From: CAZVIK01 sp964627045
Lineage (GTDB): Bacteria; Acidobacteriota; Terriglobia; Bryobacterales; Bryobacteraceae
Length of the DNA stretch: 35,778 nt
Reading direction: 5' to 3'
Assembly: GCA_964627045.1 (NCBI GenBank)
Contig: CAZVIK010000013.1
Coordinates: forward strand, 1-35,778
The position numbers and the translations under genes are program-made. The notes below the pieces were generated by a model. That model was not told the origin of the DNA, made no database searches, and saw only the letters and a program-made list of their open reading frames with translations. Positions 24,211 through 32,470 of the stretch are shown here, in pieces (positions within the stretch are counted from its first letter, which is position 1; each line of letters starts with the position of its first letter).

Positions 24211-25433
24211 GCCCGGGCCTCCCCGCCGTCCACCGTGTAGCGCTCGCCGTCAGAAGCCACCCCCGGCCCTAGATACGAGCAGGCGAGCGCCGCGGTCAGC
24301 CAGCGCGGCACCCAGCCGCGAGCATAGAGTCCCAGGGCCGCGCTCACGCAACGGGACGCCAACGGTGGGCGCTCGGCCCGGCGCGCCATGCCGGAGTGGC
24401 GCCGCAGCGCGCGCGGCACCGCTATCTCGGCCGGCGGGGCCATCCGGCGCGCCGCTTCGTCCAAGAGCGACGTCATCCTCGGTCCCAGGTACCTGTCGAT
24501 GAACGATGCGATGCGGTGGTCTGGGACGCCGGCATAGGCCAGGGTGCCGCCAAGCACTCCGCCGCTGTTGGTTACGAAGTCCGGCAGACAGACGATGCCG
24601 CGTCCAAAGAACGACCGTTCGGCTTCGGTCGTCATCGGAGTGTTCGCCCCAGAACAGACGACGCGCGCCCGGACTCGATCCGCGTTGCCGTCATGAATGC
24701 TCCGCCAGCCGGCGCAAGGGCAAAGTACGTCAACGTCGAACTCCAGTAGGCTTTCCGGCGGGGTGCGCTCCGCGTCGTCATAGCGGGTGACGCAGGCGGC
24801 GCCGTGCAACTGCGCGAGGTTGATGAGGCGGCCAATGTCCAGTCCCTTCGGATTAAGCAGGGCCGCATGCGCTGTGGATACGGCGACCACGCGTGCGCCC
24901 TGTTCCACGGCAAGCGCAGCCAACTCCGCGCCGACTTTGCCGAAACCTTGGATGGCCACCGTGCGGCCGGCCAGGGAACTGCCAATTTGGGCGAGCGAAC
25001 GAGTGATGCCACAAAGTACCGTCAGCGCCGTGTAGTAGCCAGAGCGTCCGCTGTTCCACTCGCGGCGGCGGATCCTCACGCCAGCGGCGGCCAGCAACGC
25101 CCGAACGTCTTCGACCCGCGTACCCATGTCCGCATCTGGCAGATAGACGCGCCGCCGGAGGATCGCAGACGCGGCCTCGCCGAAAGCGGTCAGCCGTTGG
25201 CGCCGGACTTCGAGCGGGCTATCGGGATCGCCAAGTACCCCCGCCTTGGCTCCGCCCTGGGCCAAACCGAGAAAGCCGAACTTCAGCGTCATGTTCCGGG
25301 CGGCATCCCGCAACTCGGGCAGACCGACGCAAGGCGCCAGGCGAAGCCCGCCGCGCGAGGTTCCCGCTACGGTCGAGTCGACGACGACGTATCCGAGGGT
25401 TTCGTTGCCGCGTGTAACGGAGATTTCGAGCAT
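24207..25433 (-). CDS. Glu/Leu/Phe/Val dehydrogenase-like protein
   Basis: Amino-acid dehydrogenase family (oxidative deamination with NAD(P)), 408 aa. The N-terminal domain keeps RGGLRLAP near residue 27, Lys51 in MTLK, catalytic Lys63 in GGAKAG and the Asp of PDADMGT (about 102). The Rossmann domain has GFGKVG and GANTPMTTEAE, then TNSGGVLGG. All key catalytic residues are thus present and it should be active. Unlike typical GDH it begins directly at the catalytic domain, shortening the N-terminus, and it carries a basic C-terminal tail. Clear glutamate versus branched-chain specificity cannot be read. It starts 16 bases after the methyltransferase stop and overlaps the radical SAM gene by 4 bases, so the three are likely one transcript. 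Confidence 0.88.
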   Translation of the reverse strand: MLEISVTRGNETLGYVVVDSTVAGTSRGGLRLAPCVGLPELRDAARNMTLKFGFLGLAQGGAKAGVLGDPDSPLEVRRQRLTAFGEAASAILRRRVYLPDADMGTRVEDVRALLAAAGVRIRRREWNSGRSGYYTALTVLCGITRSLAQIGSSLAGRTVAIQGFGKVGAELAALAVEQGARVVAVSTAHAALLNPKGLDIGRLINLAQLHGAACVTRYDDAERTPPESLLEFDVDVLCPCAGWRSIHDGNADRVRARVVCSGANTPMTTEAERSFFGRGIVCLPDFVTNSGGVLGGTLAYAGVPDHRIASFIDRYLGPRMTSLLDEAARRMAPPAEIAVPRALRRHSGMARRAERPPLASRCVSAALGLYARGWVPRWLTAALACSYLGPGVASDGERYTVDGGEARA

Positions 25434-25448
25434 CGTCGTGTTCGCCAG

Positions 25449-26315
25449 TTAAAGCCGCCTCGCGCGAATGGCGATGAAGTTGCCTGTGAGAAAGCGGGTA
25501 GGCCAAGCACCGAGCGCCTCCCAACGGGTCAGGCTTCTTACAAACCGCGCGTTTGAGAGGGGATCGGCGCCGCGCCGGGATCGCGACACCGCGACGGCCA
25601 GTGCCCGAGGCACATGCATCAGGGCTTCGCGGTCCAGCACCGCGAAGCCGGCGTCTTCCACCATCCGCCGCAGGAGGCGGGGTCCGCAGGTCTTTCCTAC
25701 GCAGTACGGCACAAGCCCCAAGCGGTTCAGAAGGCGGAACGGCAGCGCGTTACGCAACGCGATCACCGGGTTGCACGGGTTGTCCAACGTAAGCACCAGG
25801 CTGCCGCCCGGGCGCAGCACCCGGTGGATCTCCCGCAGGCTGACGCCGACCTCGGCTCGGGTCCGGAAATGATCCAGGGTTGAAATGGAAACGACCGCAT
25901 CGAAAGCGCGGTGGCGAAACGGGAGGCAGCGCGCATCCGCCCCCACGCCACCAATCCCTCGATGACGGGAGCGGGCGGCGCGGATGGTCCGCCACGCGAT
26001 ATCCATCCCCGTCACTCGCGCCGATTTTTCGGCGAGGCAGGCCACCAGGCCGTCGCCAGCCGCCTCTTCGAATAGATCCGTCTTGAGAACGTCCGCGCCG
26101 GGCGGGAACTCGCACCAGCGCCGTAGCAGATCGGCGTGCAAAGAGTCGCAATAGGCCCGCCAAAGTGGATCGGTCGTATTCGGGGCCACGGCTGGACCAC
26201 ATTCGTCCCAGTAGGAAGACGCGCGGGTGCCCGGTGGTTTCTTACACGCGAACACCGGCCCTCGAACGTGATCCTCGCTTGGCCGCCCGCACGCGGCGCT
26301 CGATTCATTGGCCAT
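25449..26315 (-). CDS. class I SAM-dependent methyltransferase
   Basis: Methyltransferase of 288 aa (Methyltransf_11 type). Motif I is degenerate (EEAAGDGLVACLAEK, about 83-97), followed by the acidic VTGMDI, then ADARCLPFRHRAFDAVVSISTLDHF and LREIHRVLRPGGSLVLTLDNP, the standard post-I and motif III segments. About 75 residues precede the fold, and a C-terminal part after position 190 may bind substrate. Small-molecule or lipid methylation is likely. It is the first gene of the methyltransferase, dehydrogenase, radical SAM run, starting 94 bases after the lytic transglycosylase stop. No good ribosome site is seen before the ATG at 26315. Confidence 0.85.
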   Translation of the reverse strand: MANESSAACGRPSEDHVRGPVFACKKPPGTRASSYWDECGPAVAPNTTDPLWRAYCDSLHADLLRRWCEFPPGADVLKTDLFEEAAGDGLVACLAEKSARVTGMDIAWRTIRAARSRHRGIGGVGADARCLPFRHRAFDAVVSISTLDHFRTRAEVGVSLREIHRVLRPGGSLVLTLDNPCNPVIALRNALPFRLLNRLGLVPYCVGKTCGPRLLRRMVEDAGFAVLDREALMHVPRALAVAVSRSRRGADPLSNARFVRSLTRWEALGAWPTRFLTGNFIAIRARRL

Positions 26316-26409
26316 ATCGTCCGGCTAATTGCGAATCCCAGGCTAACACGAGGAGGAGTGCTCGCGGATCAATGGCGACAGCCACTCCGCCGCCATCAGC
26401 ACCGTCGTG

Positions 26410-27054
26410 TCAGCGCGCCATCTGACGGCGCCGCTCGATCACCTTACGGACGTAATCCACCGTCTCGCGGTAGGGGGGCACGCCGCCGAAGCGGTCCACG
26501 GCGCCCGGGCCGGCGTTGTAGGCGGCCAGGGCTTTGTGCAACTGGTTGGGATCGTCGAGGTACTTCAGCAGCAACTCGCGCAAATAGCGTGCGCCCGCAT
26601 CCACGTTCTGAGCCGCGTCGGCGGGGTCGGCGCCAAGCTCCTTGGCGGTGCTCGGCATTAGCTGCATAATGCCGACGGCGCCCTTCGGGGAGACGGCGTC
26701 CTGGCGATACCCGGATTCCACGCGGGCGATAGCGTGCAACAACTCCGGGGGCAAGCCCTGACGCAACGCGGCCTCGGTGACGAGTTGCCTGGGGTCGTCC
26801 GGCGCCGGAGCCGGCGTCACAGCGGCGGCCGGGGGCGGGGAAGGGGGTGGCACGTAGTCGTCCTCCTCCACGGCGGCCACCGCTGAAAGCGGCAGCGTGG
26901 TCACCGACGAGCCGGAATAGAGGTGGATGGAGCCGGCTTCCACCTCATGCCGGTCCACGCGCAGGCGGAAGCCGGTCTTGAGCACGATCTCCTCACCAGC
27001 AAGCAGCGGAAGGTAGGCCGCCAGGCACACGAACCATGATCGAGCGATGGACAC
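26410..27054 (-). CDS. Slt-type lytic transglycosylase with N-terminal extra domain
   Basis: Peptidoglycan-cleaving transglycosylase of 214 aa, exported (signal peptide about 1-20, ending PLLAG). Residues 21-65 form a small beta-rich segment with VLKTGFRLRVDRHEVEAG and TTLPLSAVAAVEE, then a Pro/Ala-rich linker (67-87) leads to the SLT domain. The catalytic Glu is Glu113 in RVESGYR; VSPKGAVGIMQLMP and AYNAGPG (178-184) are the other family motifs. It would cut glycan strands to give 1,6-anhydromuramic ends. The start is a GTG at 27054. It lies divergent from the GNAT gene with 95 bases between. Confidence 0.9.
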   Translation of the reverse strand: MSIARSWFVCLAAYLPLLAGEEIVLKTGFRLRVDRHEVEAGSIHLYSGSSVTTLPLSAVAAVEEDDYVPPPSPPPAAAVTPAPAPDDPRQLVTEAALRQGLPPELLHAIARVESGYRQDAVSPKGAVGIMQLMPSTAKELGADPADAAQNVDAGARYLRELLLKYLDDPNQLHKALAAYNAGPGAVDRFGGVPPYRETVDYVRKVIERRRQMAR

Positions 27055-27149
27055 CTATCTGTATTGACGCATCCCGGCGGCCGGGCGTGCAAGCGGTTTC
27101 GCGCGCGGGCCGTGGCATGTGGTATCGTCTCGGTGAATAGGCAGGCAGC

Positions 27150-27959
27150 ATGGCGATGGAAGCCGAGCCGGTGCTGGTCGATCTGGGCCCCGATAACGTG
27201 GGGCGCCTGCCGTGCTGCGGGGTCAAAAACCCTGAGCACGCCGGGCGGCAGCGGAAGGTCCAATGGTGCGGCGCGCAGTGGAAGCACGGGCTGCGCGCAA
27301 AGGTGTTGATGACTCCGGACCAGCGCCAGTGCGGTTACATCGAGTACATCCCCGGTGAACATGCCTGGAGGGGTGTGAAGGCCGCGGGGTACCTCTTCGT
27401 TCATTGCCTGTGGACCATTTACCGGAAGTACCAGCGCAAGGGCGTCGCCGGAACCATGCTCAGAGCGTGCGTCGAGGAGGCGTGCGAAAAGGGCATGAAC
27501 GGCGTGGCCGTTGTGGCGCGCGAGGGCCCTTGGCTCGCCGGGACTGCCGTGTTTTTGCGCAACGGGTTCAAGGTCGTGGCCCAGGCGCCGCCGGACTACC
27601 AGCTTCTCGCGCTGAAACTGAAACCGTCGGCGCCGGACCCCGAATTCGCCGTTCAAAAGCCGCGACCGCCGGCACGCTACGGCAACGGCCTGGTGATTGT
27701 TCGCGCCGGTCAGTGCCCCCACGCGGTGAAGTTCGCCGAGGAAATCGCCGAAGCCGCCCGCGAGGTCTACCATCTTCGGCCAAAGATCGTCGAGCTCCGA
27801 TCCTACCGCGAGGCGCAGAATGCGCCGACGCCCTATGCGACTTTCGCCATCTTCTGGCGGGGACGTCTGATTGCGGACCATCCGATCAGCCGCACGCGGT
27901 TCCACAACATCATGAAAAAGGCCGGCGAACCGGAGACGCGACGGCGCGCAAGAGCCTAG
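27150..27959 (+). CDS. GNAT N-acetyltransferase with YoaP-like C-terminus
   Basis: Acetyltransferase of 269 aa. The N-terminal half holds a GNAT fold: the YRKYQRKGVAGTML acetyl-CoA loop, with the QRKGVAG pyrophosphate motif near residue 95, then FLRNGFKVV. The C-terminal part (about 170-260) resembles the YoaP-like domain of B. subtilis YoaP (AGQCPHAVKFAEEI; RTRFHNIMKK). The N-terminal CCGVKNPEH and QCGYIEY segments are Cys-rich and typical of this group. The acceptor substrate is unknown. The gene converges on uvrA and their stop codons overlap in a CTAG. Confidence 0.83.
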   Translation: MAMEAEPVLVDLGPDNVGRLPCCGVKNPEHAGRQRKVQWCGAQWKHGLRAKVLMTPDQRQCGYIEYIPGEHAWRGVKAAGYLFVHCLWTIYRKYQRKGVAGTMLRACVEEACEKGMNGVAVVAREGPWLAGTAVFLRNGFKVVAQAPPDYQLLALKLKPSAPDPEFAVQKPRPPARYGNGLVIVRAGQCPHAVKFAEEIAEAAREVYHLRPKIVELRSYREAQNAPTPYATFAIFWRGRLIADHPISRTRFHNIMKKAGEPETRRRARA

Positions 27960-30769
27960 TTCGGGGCGAACGCGCGCCTCAGAAACTCGCCGGTGTAGGA
28001 GCCCTCATGCGCGGCGACCGCTTCCGGCGGTCCTTCCGCGACGATCCGGCCGCCCTGATCGCCACCTTCGGGGCCGAGGTCGATCACCCAATCGGCGTGA
28101 CGGATCACGTCGAGGTTGTGTTCGATGATGAGCACGCTGCCGCCGCTTCGTACAAGCCGATCGAAGCTTGCGATCAGCTTGGCGATGTCGTCGAAGTGCA
28201 GCCCGGTGGTGGGCTCGTCGAAGATGAACAAGGTGCCGCGAGCGGAGGCGTCGGCAAGGTGCGCGGCCAGTTTCACGCGCTGGGCCTCTCCGCCGGATAG
28301 CGTCGTCGCCGACTGGCCCAGGCGCAGGTAGCCGAGGCCGACCTCATCGAGGACCTTCAGCTTCTTGCATAGTCTCGGCACGTCGGAAAAGAAAGTGAGG
28401 GCCTCTTTGACGGTCAGCCGTAGGACCTCGTGAATGTTGAGGCCGTGGTAGCGCACCTCCAGCGTGCTTGACTTGAAACGGGTTCCCCGGCACTCTTCAC
28501 ACACCAGTTCGACATCGGCGAGGAACTGCATTTCCACGGTGACCGTGCCATCGCCCTGGCAGGTTTCGCAACGGCCGCCGGGTACGTTGAAGGAAAAGTG
28601 ACCGGGCGTCATCCCATAGCGGTCTGCGTCTGGCGTGGCGGCGAACAGGCTGCGGATGATGTCGAACGCTCCGAGGTAGGTCACCGGGTTCGAGCGCGGC
28701 GTGCGCCCGATGGGCGATTGATCGACGAGCACGACGTCCCGCACATATTCGGCGCGCTCCACGCGGCGGCAAGTCAGCTTTTCGGCCACCTCGGGAAGTT
28801 CCTCGGCCGGCGCGGGGGATTCAGTGCGCTTGTACCGCTTCAGGGAGGCGTGGATCACATCGTGCACCAGCGTCGACTTACCCGAGCCGGAAACGCCCGT
28901 GATTGCCACCATCATGTTGACCGGGATGGCCACGTCTATGTTCTTGAGGTTGTGGGCGCGGGCGCCGACAAAGCGGATAAACCCTCTAGGGTCCGGCGTG
29001 CGGCGGACGCGCCGCGCGGAAGCCCCCGCCTCTCCGCGCAGGTAGCGGGCCGTTAGCGAGCCGGTGCGGTCGCATAGCAACTTTGCTGTGGGTCCGTCGA
29101 AGACGACGCGCCCGCCCAACTCGCCGGCGCCCGGCCCCAGGTCCACGACGTGATCGGCGGCCCGTATCACTTCGGCGTCGTGTTCCACGACCACGATGGT
29201 GTTGCCCAAATCACGCAGTTCTTCGAGGATGCGGATCAGCCGGCGAGTGTCGCGGCTGTGCAAGCCGATGGACGGCTCGTCGAGAACGTAGCACGCGCCC
29301 ACCAGGCGCGAACCGAGGCAAGTGGCAAGCTGGATGCGCTGCACCTCGCCGCCGGAGAGAGTCGCTGAGAGACGGTCCAGCGTGAGGTACTCCAGCCCGA
29401 CGTCGTTGAGGAAGCGCAGACGCTGGCGGATCTCCACCAGGACCTTCCCGGCCACGGCGGCCTCCTCCGGGGTGAACTCGATGGATTCGAAAAACGCCAA
29501 GCATTCGGCGATGTTAAGCCGGACGACATCGCCCAGTGTGCGCCCGCCGAGCTTCACGCAGAGCGCCTCTTTGCGGAGACGCGCGCCGCCGCACTCCGCG
29601 CACTCTGCGTAACCGCGATAGCGGCTCAGGAACACGCGCACCTGGACCTTGTACTTCTTGGTTTCCAGCTTGCGAAAGAACCCGCGCACTCCTGGGAAGC
29701 GGCCTTCGCCCTCCAGCACGAAACGCTTCTCCTCGGCGGTGAGCGACGAAAACGGCACGTTCATTCGCACGCGGCCGCGTCCGGAGCGCTTCAGTTCGTA
29801 GAGCGGCCAGCGGTGCTGCGGCTTGGTCCACGGCTCGATGGCGCCGTCCTCGATCGAGAGTGCCGGGTCGGGGACGACGCGGTCCAGGTCGTAGTCGATG
29901 GTATTGCCGAAACCCTGGCACGCGGGGCAGGCGCCGGTGGGACTGTTGAAGCTGAACAGGCTGGGCTCGGGGGCGGCGAACTCGATGTCGCACTTCTTGC
30001 AGGCGAAGCGCTCGCTGAACCGCAGGCGTCCAGCGGCGCCGGCGGCGGCGGGTTCCAAGACAACCTCTCCGGCTTCGCGGTAGCAAATCTCCGCGCTGTC
30101 GACCAGACGTTGGCGCTGGTCCGGCGAGAGCACCAGGCGATCGACGAGGACATCGACCGGCTGCGCGAAGTCGATCTCCAGAATGGATTCGGGCGTAGAG
30201 AATTCGAACATGCGGCCGCGCTGGAACAGCCGGTTGAAGCCCTTCTGGCGCAAGTCGATCAGCCGTTCGCGAAGCGCCTCCGCATCGCGGGACTCGGCGC
30301 GCGTGGCGGGGAACAGGACGTACCAGCGCGAGCCGGCACGCTCGGTGAGTATCCGCGCGGCGACGTGGTCCACCGTGTCTCGCTCCACGCGCTGGCCGCA
30401 CTTCGGGCAGAAGGTGCGGCCGGCGCGCGCCCAGAGCAATCGCAGGAAGTCGTAGAGTTCGGTGGCCGTCGCCACTGTAGAGCGCGGGTTGCGTGTGGTG
30501 TTCTTCTGCCGGATGGCGATGGGCGGGGCTAGGCCGCCGATCTCGTCCACATCGGGCCGTTCCATGCGCTCCAGAAACTGCCGGGCGTACGCGGAGAGCG
30601 ATTCGACATAGCGGCGCTGGCCTTCGGCGTAGATCGTGTCGAAGACGAGCGAGGACTTGCCGGACCCGGACACCCCCGTGACCACGGTCAGCCGGTTGTG
30701 GGGGATGTCGAGCGAGATGTTTTTGAGATTATGGACCCGCGCGCCGCGGATCGAGATCGAATCGTCCAC
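27956..30769 (-). CDS. uvrA: excinuclease ABC subunit A
   Basis: Damage-recognition ATPase of nucleotide excision repair, 937 aa from the GTG at 30769, the family's normal length. The first ABC half has GVSGSGKSS, a zinc finger (CKKC then CPAC around the SLFSFNSPTGACPAC segment) and the signature LSGGEVQRIQLA. The second half repeats these with GVSGSGKST, a second finger (CETC and CEEC) and LSGGEAQRVKLA, and ends with the Walker B FDEPTTGL. The open frame runs 88 codons further upstream, but the family start IRGARVHNLKNI is just inside this GTG. No LexA-like box is visible upstream. Confidence 0.96.
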   Translation of the reverse strand: MDDSISIRGARVHNLKNISLDIPHNRLTVVTGVSGSGKSSLVFDTIYAEGQRRYVESLSAYARQFLERMERPDVDEIGGLAPPIAIRQKNTTRNPRSTVATATELYDFLRLLWARAGRTFCPKCGQRVERDTVDHVAARILTERAGSRWYVLFPATRAESRDAEALRERLIDLRQKGFNRLFQRGRMFEFSTPESILEIDFAQPVDVLVDRLVLSPDQRQRLVDSAEICYREAGEVVLEPAAAGAAGRLRFSERFACKKCDIEFAAPEPSLFSFNSPTGACPACQGFGNTIDYDLDRVVPDPALSIEDGAIEPWTKPQHRWPLYELKRSGRGRVRMNVPFSSLTAEEKRFVLEGEGRFPGVRGFFRKLETKKYKVQVRVFLSRYRGYAECAECGGARLRKEALCVKLGGRTLGDVVRLNIAECLAFFESIEFTPEEAAVAGKVLVEIRQRLRFLNDVGLEYLTLDRLSATLSGGEVQRIQLATCLGSRLVGACYVLDEPSIGLHSRDTRRLIRILEELRDLGNTIVVVEHDAEVIRAADHVVDLGPGAGELGGRVVFDGPTAKLLCDRTGSLTARYLRGEAGASARRVRRTPDPRGFIRFVGARAHNLKNIDVAIPVNMMVAITGVSGSGKSTLVHDVIHASLKRYKRTESPAPAEELPEVAEKLTCRRVERAEYVRDVVLVDQSPIGRTPRSNPVTYLGAFDIIRSLFAATPDADRYGMTPGHFSFNVPGGRCETCQGDGTVTVEMQFLADVELVCEECRGTRFKSSTLEVRYHGLNIHEVLRLTVKEALTFFSDVPRLCKKLKVLDEVGLGYLRLGQSATTLSGGEAQRVKLAAHLADASARGTLFIFDEPTTGLHFDDIAKLIASFDRLVRSGGSVLIIEHNLDVIRHADWVIDLGPEGGDQGGRIVAEGPPEAVAAHEGSYTGEFLRRAFAPN

Positions 30770-30891
30770 TACCTTCCATTTTCGCAGAGGTGCGGGGATG
30801 CCACGAAAGGCGAAGTCGAATAGAGATACACGCTCGTTTCCAGAGGCGCCGGGCCGGAGTGACTGTCTCCCGAGGGTGTCCTCTCCACGGC

Positions 30892-30920
30892 AATGTGGCG
30901 GCCTGCGCCATAATGTGGCG
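30892..30920 (+). repeat. direct repeat around a -10 element
   Basis: AATGTGGCG occurs at 30892-30900 and 30912-30920, exactly 20 bases apart (two helical turns). TGGCG-GCCTG-CGCCA (30896-30910) is an inverted repeat between them, and CATAAT (30909-30914) could be the -10 of the glycosyltransferase-like gene. No good -35 is found. Confidence 0.35.
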
Positions 30921-30934
30921 AGGGAGAACGCCTG

Positions 30935-32470
30935 TTGAGTCGCAAGTGGGCATGGTGGGGCGGCATCTTCGCGGCGCTGGTGGCGAGCCGTGTGTGCCAC
31001 CTGCGCATCCTCTGGGCCGACGGCGACTACCACCTGGCGGCGGCTATGCAGATCGCCCGGGGCAGCGTGCCGTATCGCGACTTCTGGTTCGACAAGCCGC
31101 CGTTGACGCCGCTGCTACACGTCTTGTTCGGCGCACGGCCGGGAGTGCCCGTGCTCCTTGGAAGCGCCTGCTATCTGTTGCTCGCGTGTGTGCTCGCCTG
31201 GGTCCTTGCCAAGAAGCTGTGGGGAGAGCGCGAAGGTTTGCTCGCGGCGGCGCTGCTAGGGTTCCACCTGGTCTTCTATTTGCCATCGGCGGTGATTCCG
31301 GTTCCCGTGGACCTGGCGATGCTGGCGCCGCACCTGGCGGCGGTGGCGGCCGTGGCGTGCGGGATGCCGCTGTTGGCCGGTGCGCTGGCCGGGGTGGCGT
31401 TCCTCTTCAACGTCAAAGGACTGTTCGTATTGCTGGTGTGCCTGCTCTGGGCCGGTGCGAAGCGGGCGCGTGTGCTGGCGGGCTTTGCCGCGGTCTGCGC
31501 GGCGGGACTGGCGGCGCTGGCCGCATTCGGAGCATTACGGGGTTACGTGGACCAGGTGTGGATCTGGGGCATGGCCTACGCCGGAAGCTCGCCGGAGGCC
31601 CATCCGCTTCAGCACGGCCTTTCCCGTACAGTCAATTGGCTGGGGTTCCATTCGCTGTTGGCACTGACCACCGTTGTGTTCTTCGCGCGTGAGCGCGGCG
31701 CGCTCCCGCGCAGCGCTTGGTTTTGGCTGGGAACCGCGGTGGCGGGAGTCTGTTTGGGACTGCGTTTTCCGCCGCGCTACTACTTCCAGTTGCTACCGGT
31801 GCTGGCCGTCTTTGGGGCGCGCGGACTGTCGCTGGCGCTTCAGGCGAAGCCGAAGTTGGCGGCCGCGGTGGCGGTAGCGCTGCTGCTGGTTCCGGCGGTG
31901 CGTTTCGGCCCGCGTTACTTCCTGCTGGCCGGCGACCTGTTCGCTGGACGCCCGCACGTCTGGAAGGACATCGCGCTCGACCAGGATTGCCGCGCCGTCG
32001 CGCGCATCGTCAACCAACGGGCGGGCCCTAACGACACGCTCCTGGTGTGGGGCTACCGTCCGGCCATCTTCGTGTACACGCGCCTGCGGCCGGGTTCGCG
32101 GTTCTTGGACTCGCAGCCGCTGACCGGCGTCCCCGCCGAGCGGCACTTCGCGGTGTCCACGCCGGTCGATCCGCTACTGGCGCTGGCCAACCGCGCCGAG
32201 TTGCGGCAAACCGCGCCGACATACGTCGTCGATAGCCTGGGCTCGGCCAACCCGCGCCTCTCCATCGAGAACTACCCCGATCTGGCGCCGTGGCTGGCGC
32301 GGTACGAACTGGTGGGCCGCACGCCGCTCAGCCTGATCTTCCAACTGCGCCAATCACCAGACGCGGCAGGGGTTCTGGCTCACCATGGGCTGCCCCGGCT
32401 TGCAGCCGAAGGCCTGCTGGAACTCGGGCGCGTTGACTACGACGCCGTTCACCCTGTAGCGGCCCGGTGA
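30935..32470 (+). CDS. polytopic membrane glycosyltransferase-like protein
   Basis: Integral membrane protein of 511 aa with about 10-12 helices. It has the layout of GT-C glycosyltransferases (ArnT/PMT type). An acidic ADGDYHLAAAM segment lies in the first loop, followed by PYRDFWFDKPPLTPLLH, a pattern shared with dolichol/undecaprenyl-phosphate-sugar transferases; a soluble C-terminal domain follows from about residue 350. Transfer from a polyprenyl-phosphate sugar to an unknown acceptor is inferred. The TTG start at 30935 has GGGAG 8 bases upstream. The last 117 bases overlap the end of the M13 peptidase gene on the other strand, so the final 38 residues may not be functionally constrained. 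Confidence 0.78.
   Translation: MSRKWAWWGGIFAALVASRVCHLRILWADGDYHLAAAMQIARGSVPYRDFWFDKPPLTPLLHVLFGARPGVPVLLGSACYLLLACVLAWVLAKKLWGEREGLLAAALLGFHLVFYLPSAVIPVPVDLAMLAPHLAAVAAVACGMPLLAGALAGVAFLFNVKGLFVLLVCLLWAGAKRARVLAGFAAVCAAGLAALAAFGALRGYVDQVWIWGMAYAGSSPEAHPLQHGLSRTVNWLGFHSLLALTTVVFFARERGALPRSAWFWLGTAVAGVCLGLRFPPRYYFQLLPVLAVFGARGLSLALQAKPKLAAAVAVALLLVPAVRFGPRYFLLAGDLFAGRPHVWKDIALDQDCRAVARIVNQRAGPNDTLLVWGYRPAIFVYTRLRPGSRFLDSQPLTGVPAERHFAVSTPVDPLLALANRAELRQTAPTYVVDSLGSANPRLSIENYPDLAPWLARYELVGRTPLSLIFQLRQSPDAAGVLAHHGLPRLAAEGLLELGRVDYDAVHPVAAR

Noticed and set aside
30770..30934. LexA/SOS box upstream of uvrA
   Set aside because: I looked for paired GTTC half-sites and CTGT/ACAG palindromes and found no convincing match.
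30770..31033. 88-codon upstream extension of uvrA
   Set aside because: The sequence before the conserved IRGARVHNLKNI start resembles no UvrA and overlaps the divergent glycosyltransferase-like gene.
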